Of a stretch of DNA of 50,647 bases, positions 45,710 through 50,647 are shown one piece after another. Location: positions 1 to 50,647 of the forward strand of contig CANJSG010000004.1 of NCBI GenBank assembly GCA_947476875.1, given 5' to 3'. Numbering within the stretch: the first letter of the stretch is position 1; each line of letters starts with the position of its first letter. The position numbers and the translations under genes were made by a program. The notes under the pieces are model-generated. The model searched no databases. It was given only the letters and a program-made list of their open reading frames with translations, and was not told where the DNA came from. This DNA is from Verrucomicrobiota bacterium (GTDB taxonomy: Bacteria > Verrucomicrobiota > Verrucomicrobiia > Limisphaerales > CANJSG01).

Positions 45710-46510
45710 CTACCCGGCAAACGGATTCCCCGCCGCCTTGGCCGCTTTCTCCACCTTAGGCCGCTTGAAGAGTGCCCACGGCACATAGACCCAGCTCACG
45801 AGGAGGTGCAGCGCCATCACCCCGGCCAGCATGGGCAATTCGAGAGCCCGTAGCGCGTAGAGGACGACACCGGCCGTCAGGATGACCGATCCGGTCATCT
45901 GGGCTGCGCCGGACAATTTCCACGAGCCGATGATCGTCAGTTCGCGGTCGGCGAAAAATGCGAGGAGGCGCACGGGCAGGAAGTAGATCGTCGCCCAAGC
46001 CGCCCAGACGATCATCAGCCCGGTCATCACGGCCAACGCGGTCACGAGGTAGACGAGCGGTTTCCATGCGCCCCATTTCGGCTCCAGCTGGCCGCGTCCG
46101 ATGGCGAAGGTCCACGAGACGTCGTAGGGCCGTGTGACGCAGCCGAGGATTCCGCAGGCACTGAAGTTGGTCGCGCCCAGGCGGACATCGAGATCAGCCG
46201 GCCTGTCGGGCACCACGGCCGATGTGCCGGACAACGAAATGCTCAGGAAAGGCGCGGCTGCAGCGGGTTTGGCCGAGCCGAGTCCGATGACTTCACCCCG
46301 GCTCATCACGGCATCTTCTGGAATCTGCCGGATCAATTCGCTGATGACAGGAGACACGTTGGTCGTGACGAAGAACACCATTGCGACGGCCGTGCCGAAG
46401 GAGAACAGGAGCTGCACCACGAACAGGCGCGTCAGTGACGCGCCGGCAAAGGCCGCCGCTCCGCCGGGAGTCAGCGGTTGCAAGGGTTTGTTGAACAGGT
46501 CCCATTTCAC
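45710..46510 (-). CDS. Hypothetical multi-pass membrane protein
   Basis: LFVVQLLFSFGTAVAMVFFVTT, PLVYLVTALAVMTGLMIVWAAWATIYFLPV, LPMLAGVMALHLLVSWVYVPWALF. GTG start chosen at VKWDLFNKP; the ORF extends to another GTG at 46618. Confidence 0.65.
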   Translation of the reverse strand: MKWDLFNKPLQPLTPGGAAAFAGASLTRLFVVQLLFSFGTAVAMVFFVTTNVSPVISELIRQIPEDAVMSRGEVIGLGSAKPAAAAPFLSISLSGTSAVVPDRPADLDVRLGATNFSACGILGCVTRPYDVSWTFAIGRGQLEPKWGAWKPLVYLVTALAVMTGLMIVWAAWATIYFLPVRLLAFFADRELTIIGSWKLSGAAQMTGSVILTAGVVLYALRALELPMLAGVMALHLLVSWVYVPWALFKRPKVEKAAKAAGNPFAG

Positions 46511-46626
46511 CGTTCGGAATCGCCGCAGAATCGAAGCTCCGGGGCAAAGGAATTCTTGGAATGATGCTCCGCGAAGCCCGGAGTGATCTTCGGAATGCGT
46601 CGACAAACACGCCCGCACACCGCGGG

Positions 46627-47334
46627 CTACTTCGCCAGCAACGCATCCAGCTCGTTCAGCCCCGCGTGCGAGCCGATCTCGTAGAAGCGCGTCGTCACCT
46701 CATGGCCGGCGAGCCGGTCGCGGCTGAGGAGGTTCTGCAAAAGCTCGGCGAGATCGAAGGCTTCGCGGCCAGCGAACGGCTCGAAGGCGGCGGGTTTGAG
46801 CAGCTCCAATCCGTAGTCGATGTGGCGCATCTCGGGCTGCTTCGCCTTCTTGTCGTAGATGCGGATGCGCCCGTCGGCGAAGATCACGTTGCTCGTGTCG
46901 TAGCTGCCTTCGTTGCGGTAGACGGTCATCAATCCCTGCTTGCCGGACTTCAGGAACGTCTCGGCCACGGGCGCGAAGGGGATGGGCAGATACGAATCAC
47001 CGTAGAGGACGAAGAAGGTCTCGCCCAGCAGCGGCAACGCCTGGCGCAATGCGCCGCCGGTGCCGAGCAGCTTGGGGCCGTCGAACGAGTAGTCCACCCG
47101 CAGGCCGAAACTTGAGCCGTCGCCCACGACGTCGCGCACCATCTCGCCGAGGTAACCGACGCAGAGGACGACGCGGCGGATGCCCTCGCGCTGGAGCTGT
47201 TCAAGCTGGTGCTCGATGAACGGCCGCCCGGCCACGGCCACGAGCGACTTGGGAATCGTCTCCGTGATGGGCCGCAGCCGCGTGGCAAGACCGCCGGCGA
47301 GGATGGCGAGGGGAATGTCGGCGAGGCTATTCAT
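46627..47334 (-). CDS. Sugar-phosphate nucleotidyltransferase (HddC-like)
   Basis: IPLAILAGGLATRLRPITETIPKSLVAVAGRPFIEHQLEQL; FVLYGDSYLPIPF. Confidence 0.88.
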   Translation of the reverse strand: MNSLADIPLAILAGGLATRLRPITETIPKSLVAVAGRPFIEHQLEQLQREGIRRVVLCVGYLGEMVRDVVGDGSSFGLRVDYSFDGPKLLGTGGALRQALPLLGETFFVLYGDSYLPIPFAPVAETFLKSGKQGLMTVYRNEGSYDTSNVIFADGRIRIYDKKAKQPEMRHIDYGLELLKPAAFEPFAGREAFDLAELLQNLLSRDRLAGHEVTTRFYEIGSHAGLNELDALLAK

Positions 47335-47349
47335 GTCCTATCGTTAGCT

Positions 47350-47826
47350 TCAGTCATTCGGAACGGGCCTCAACAGGTTCAAGAACTGGGAGAATGATGA
47401 AGCGATCGTCATGAGAATCGAAGGTTCCTGTTCTCCGTCGTCCACTTCATGGTCCCAAAAAACGCACTGCCCACTGGCAGACATCAGTATTCTGTTTCCG
47501 AAGCCGTCGAGGGCGATGGGGAAAAATCCCGCCGGAATTCTTCCCTGAATGCACTCCCACTCATCCCAGAAGACCGAGGCAAGCTCCGACGACGGTTTCA
47601 TGGGTAGGATTTCGTCTATGATGATCGCAACGTGGTGAGGCTTGGCTGGAGTCCCGTTGATGGGAATCAAACCGAAATCCTTAAAGGTGACGCCGCCGGT
47701 CGTTTTCATGAACGCCACGTAGTCTTCAGGGAACGCAATCCCCACCGCTTCAGAAACGACCTCGATCTGGTTTCGAGACAGCGGAACATGATAGCTCCGA
47801 ACGAACTCGTCGCTGAAGTAGCGCAT
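47350..47826 (-). CDS. SMI1/KNR4 (SUKH) family protein
   Basis: LSRNQIEVVSEAVGIAFPEDYVAFMKTTGGVTFKDFGLIPIN...PAGFFPIALDGFGNRILMSASGQCVFWDHE. Confidence 0.8.
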   Translation of the reverse strand: MRYFSDEFVRSYHVPLSRNQIEVVSEAVGIAFPEDYVAFMKTTGGVTFKDFGLIPINGTPAKPHHVAIIIDEILPMKPSSELASVFWDEWECIQGRIPAGFFPIALDGFGNRILMSASGQCVFWDHEVDDGEQEPSILMTIASSFSQFLNLLRPVPND

Positions 47827-47912
47827 GAGTCAGCGATCCTGTGCGCCTGGCTTTCGAGGCATTTGTTCTTCGGTCCAGGTTTCAGGCCACTGCTAAGGCT
47901 CTATAGTGTGCC

Positions 47913-48896
47913 TCACCCCTCCAGCACCTTCGTGCCTTGGAAGTCGAAGCGGAAGCGGACTTCGGTGAGGCCGGCCTGGTGCATGGCGTGGCGGAGCTTC
48001 GCCTTGCCTTCGTCGGCGTAGAACATGAGGAAGCCGCCGCCGCCGGCGCCGATGAGCTTGCCGCCGAGCGCGCCGTTGGCCATGGCCGCGTCATACCATT
48101 CGTCGATCTGGCCGTTGCTCATGTTGCCGCTGCGTTCCTTCTTCCGTTTCCAGTGCACGTCCATGAGCCGGGCGAACTCGCGCAGGTCGCCCTTCTCCAT
48201 GGCGGCCGCGCTCTGGCGGCCGAGGTCCTTGATGAAATGCAGGTTCTCCAGCATCGCCTGGTCGTCCTGCTTCGACTTGTCGTGCTGTTCCTTGAGGATG
48301 GACGAGGCGGATCGGCTGTAGCCGGTGAAGAAGAGGAGGAGGTTGTCCTCGAGGTTGTAGAGCGTCTCCTCGGAGAGCTTGAGGGGCCAGGCCTTGACGT
48401 TGCCGTCGCGCTGGAACTCGAAGCAGGTGATGCCGCCGTAGGCCGCGATGTATTGGTCCTGCTTGCCGATGGGTTCGCGCAGGCGGTTCAGCTCGATGTA
48501 GCAGGCCTGGGCGGCGAGTTCGGCCGGGTGGACGAGGTTCTTCTTGTAGCCGTGGAGGGCCTTCAGCAGCGAGGTGGTGAAGCTGCCGGAGGAACCGAGC
48601 CCGGTGCCGGCCGGGATGTCGGCCATGCTGGTCATCTCCAGATACGGGCCTTCCACGCCCACGAGGTCGAAGGCCTCGCGGATGATGGGATGCTCGAGCT
48701 GCTTGGCGGTGGGAACGCGCTCGAGCTTGGAATATTTCACGATCAGATCCGGCACGAAGGTCTGGTGCAGGGTCGTGTAGATATACTTGTCGATGGCCGC
48801 GGCCACGAGGAAGCCGCCGTGGCGTTCGTAGTAGGAGGGAAGATCGGTGCCGCCGCCGCCGAGGCTGATGCGAAGAGGGGAGCGCGTGATGATCAT
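47913..48896 (-). CDS. GHMP-family sugar kinase (D-glycero-D-manno-heptose 7-phosphate kinase-like)
   Basis: MIITRSPLRISLGGGGTDLPSYYERHGGFLVAAAIDKYIY; MADIPAGTGLGSSGSFTTSLLKALH; GGKLIGAGGGGFLMFYADEGK. Confidence 0.9.
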   Translation of the reverse strand: MIITRSPLRISLGGGGTDLPSYYERHGGFLVAAAIDKYIYTTLHQTFVPDLIVKYSKLERVPTAKQLEHPIIREAFDLVGVEGPYLEMTSMADIPAGTGLGSSGSFTTSLLKALHGYKKNLVHPAELAAQACYIELNRLREPIGKQDQYIAAYGGITCFEFQRDGNVKAWPLKLSEETLYNLEDNLLLFFTGYSRSASSILKEQHDKSKQDDQAMLENLHFIKDLGRQSAAAMEKGDLREFARLMDVHWKRKKERSGNMSNGQIDEWYDAAMANGALGGKLIGAGGGGFLMFYADEGKAKLRHAMHQAGLTEVRFRFDFQGTKVLEG

Positions 48897-48963
48897 GGCT
48901 GGGCGGAAAGGTGCGAAGGACGGCGGGCGAAAGGCAAGTGCGGGAATGAGGCTTGGCCGCAAT

Positions 48964-49033
48964 CCTTCTCGTCCTCGTTATCCTTCTCGCTGGGTTTCCG
49001 AGAACGAGGACGAGAATGAGGACGAGAATGAGA
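48964..49033. repeat. Low-complexity inverted repeat (GAGAACGAGGACGAGAATGAG type)
   Basis: Left arm CTTCTCGTCCTCGTTATCCTTCTCG; right arm CGAGAACGAGGACGAGAATGAGGACGAGAATGAG; complementary with few mismatches. Confidence 0.75.
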
Positions 49034-49059
49034 TGCGGGCTGCAGCGACCGCCCTGCCA

Positions 49060-50505
49060 TCAGGCGAGGAGCTTCTTCACCAGTTCGCCGTGGATGTCGG
49101 TCAGCCGGAAGTCGCGGCCTTCGAAGCGGTGGGTGAAGCGGGTGTGCTCGATGCCGAGCAGGTGGAGCATCGTGGCGTGCAGGTCGTGCACTGAGACGGG
49201 ATCGGCCACGATGTTGTAGCCGAAATCGTCGGTCTCGCCGAGGACGAGTCCGGGCTTCACGCCGCCGCCGGCCATCCAGAGCGAGAAGCAGCGGGGATGA
49301 TGGTCGCGGCCGAAGCTGGTCTTGGAGATGTCGCCCTGGGAATAGGCCGTGCGTCCGAACTCGCCGCCCCAGATGACGAGCGTGTCGTCGAGCAGGCCGC
49401 GTTGTTTGAGATCCTTGACCAAGGCGGCGCTGGCTTTGTCCGTGTTCTTCGTCTGGTTCTTGATGCCGTCGGGCAAGCCGCCGTGGTGGTCCCAGTCGCG
49501 GTGGCAAAGCTGGACGAAGCGCACGCCGCGTTCCGCCAGGCGCCGCGCGAGCAGGCAGTTGTTGGCGAAGGATGCCTTGCCCGGTTCCGCGCCGTAGGCC
49601 TCGAGGACTTCCTTGGGCTCCTTCGCGAGATCCATCAGGTCCGGCACGCTCGTCTGCATGCGGAAGGCGAGTTCGTAGTTCTCGATGTGCGTGGCGATCG
49701 AGGGATCGCCGAGCGCGCCGAGCTGTTTGCGATTGAACTCCTGCATCGAGTCGAGCAACTGCCGGCGGGCGTTGCCGCTGAGGCCGGGCGGATTGGAGAC
49801 GTAGAGAACGGGATCGCCCTGGCTGCGGAGCTGCACGCCCTGGTAGTTGCCGGGGAGGAATCCATTTCCCCAGTAACGCGCCTGCAAGGATTGGCCGCCG
49901 CTGCCGCTGACGAGGACGACGTAGGCCGGGAGGTTCTGGTTCTCGCTGCCGAGACCGTAGGCCAGCCATGCGCCCATCGTCGGCCGGCCGGGCTGCTGGT
50001 TGCCGGTGCCGAAGAAGGTGACGGCCGGATCGTGGTTGATCGGGTCGGTGTGCATCGAGCGGATGAGCGCGATGTCGTCCACGATGCCGCCGATGTTCGG
50101 GAGCATGCTGCTCAGCTCGACGCCGGACTTGCCGTAGCGTTTGAACTCGAAGGCGGGCCCGACGCACTTCAGCACGGACTGGCCGGCGGTCATGCCGGTG
50201 ATGCGCTGGCCCATGCGGACGCTGGGCGGCAATTCCTCGCCGGTCATCTCCTTGAGCTTCGGCTTGTGGTCGAAGAGATCGAGGTGCGAGGGCGCGCCGG
50301 ATTGGAAGAGGTAGATGACGCGTTTGGCCTTGGGCGCGAAGTGGAGCGTTTTGAGCGCGCCTCCGATTCCGGATGGAGCCGCACCTGCGCCGAAGAGGGA
50401 AGGCTTGAGCAAGGTAGCGAGCGCCATCGCGCCAAGCCCGGTCGTGCTGCGGGTGAGGAAGGAGCGGCGGGTCAACGCGCGTTCGATGTCGGACTGGAAG
50501 ATCAT
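49060..50505 (-). CDS. DUF1501 domain-containing protein, Tat-type N-terminus (paralogue of 24655..26064)
   Basis: TRRSFLTRSTTGLGAMALATLLKPSLFGAG; VIYLFQSGAPSHLDLFDHKP; VIWGGEFGRTAYSQG; GRDHHPRCFSLWMAGGGVKPG. Confidence 0.93.
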   Translation of the reverse strand: MIFQSDIERALTRRSFLTRSTTGLGAMALATLLKPSLFGAGAAPSGIGGALKTLHFAPKAKRVIYLFQSGAPSHLDLFDHKPKLKEMTGEELPPSVRMGQRITGMTAGQSVLKCVGPAFEFKRYGKSGVELSSMLPNIGGIVDDIALIRSMHTDPINHDPAVTFFGTGNQQPGRPTMGAWLAYGLGSENQNLPAYVVLVSGSGGQSLQARYWGNGFLPGNYQGVQLRSQGDPVLYVSNPPGLSGNARRQLLDSMQEFNRKQLGALGDPSIATHIENYELAFRMQTSVPDLMDLAKEPKEVLEAYGAEPGKASFANNCLLARRLAERGVRFVQLCHRDWDHHGGLPDGIKNQTKNTDKASAALVKDLKQRGLLDDTLVIWGGEFGRTAYSQGDISKTSFGRDHHPRCFSLWMAGGGVKPGLVLGETDDFGYNIVADPVSVHDLHATMLHLLGIEHTRFTHRFEGRDFRLTDIHGELVKKLLA

Positions 50506-50527
50506 GGCGAGGGGATGGGATGCCCGA

Positions 50528-50610
50528 GTCGCGGAGCGACCATGGAGATTAGCCGGCCACGAAGCGGCTGGTATCCGGCCGGATGAAACTCGTCCCGGAG
50601 GGACGGCGGA
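50528..50610. repeat. Tri-hairpin interspersed repeat (copy B)
   Basis: GTCGCggaGCGAC, GCCGGCCACgaaGCGGCTGGT, CGTCCCggaGGGACGGCGG; same order and spacing as 34985-35071. Confidence 0.75.
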
Positions 50611-50647
50611 GTGACTGGAGGATTCCCGCGTCCCTTCAGGACGCAGA

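Noticed and set aside
48847-49194. Plus-strand ORF containing ENEDENEDENEM
   Set aside because: Generated by the GA-rich repeat; no start context, and it runs antisense into DUF1501.

Overview
GC-rich chromosomal window, most likely from a Verrucomicrobiota/PVC-group bacterium. This is inferred from the DUF1501, DUF1553 and PVC-type dehydrogenase families, DUF4175, and the general gene style. It begins inside atpD and ends just upstream of a DUF1501 gene. Conserved housekeeping genes: atpD (partial), atpC, tyrA, aroA, pgi, lysA, rlmI-like. Accessory modules: (i) an ArsR - DUF2892 - HlyD - RND - sulfite-dehydrogenase-like (SorA/SorB-type) cluster with a perfect 14-bp operator-like palindrome; (ii) a PVC-type DUF1553/DUF1501/giant SGNH-propeller-cupredoxin operon; (iii) a DUF58 - BatA/VWA - DUF4175 cluster; (iv) two adjacent oligopeptide-binding lipoproteins; (v) a heptose-sugar kinase/nucleotidyltransferase pair separated by a SUKH/SMI1 gene. 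Decayed sequence includes an IS5-like transposase relic, a tRNA-Leu-like 5' fragment and a frameshifted cytochrome c pseudogene. The most interesting signal is a dense population of short, self-complementary interspersed repeats. Many are hairpins with 3-4 nt loops, often GGA/TCC-like. They occupy intergenic gaps and also sit in-frame inside coding sequence: the VCBS protein, the RND pump, the N-terminus of the second OppA-like ORF, and possibly aroA. No CRISPR array, rRNA or intact tRNA was seen. All family names come from reading the translated sequence; no database search was run.
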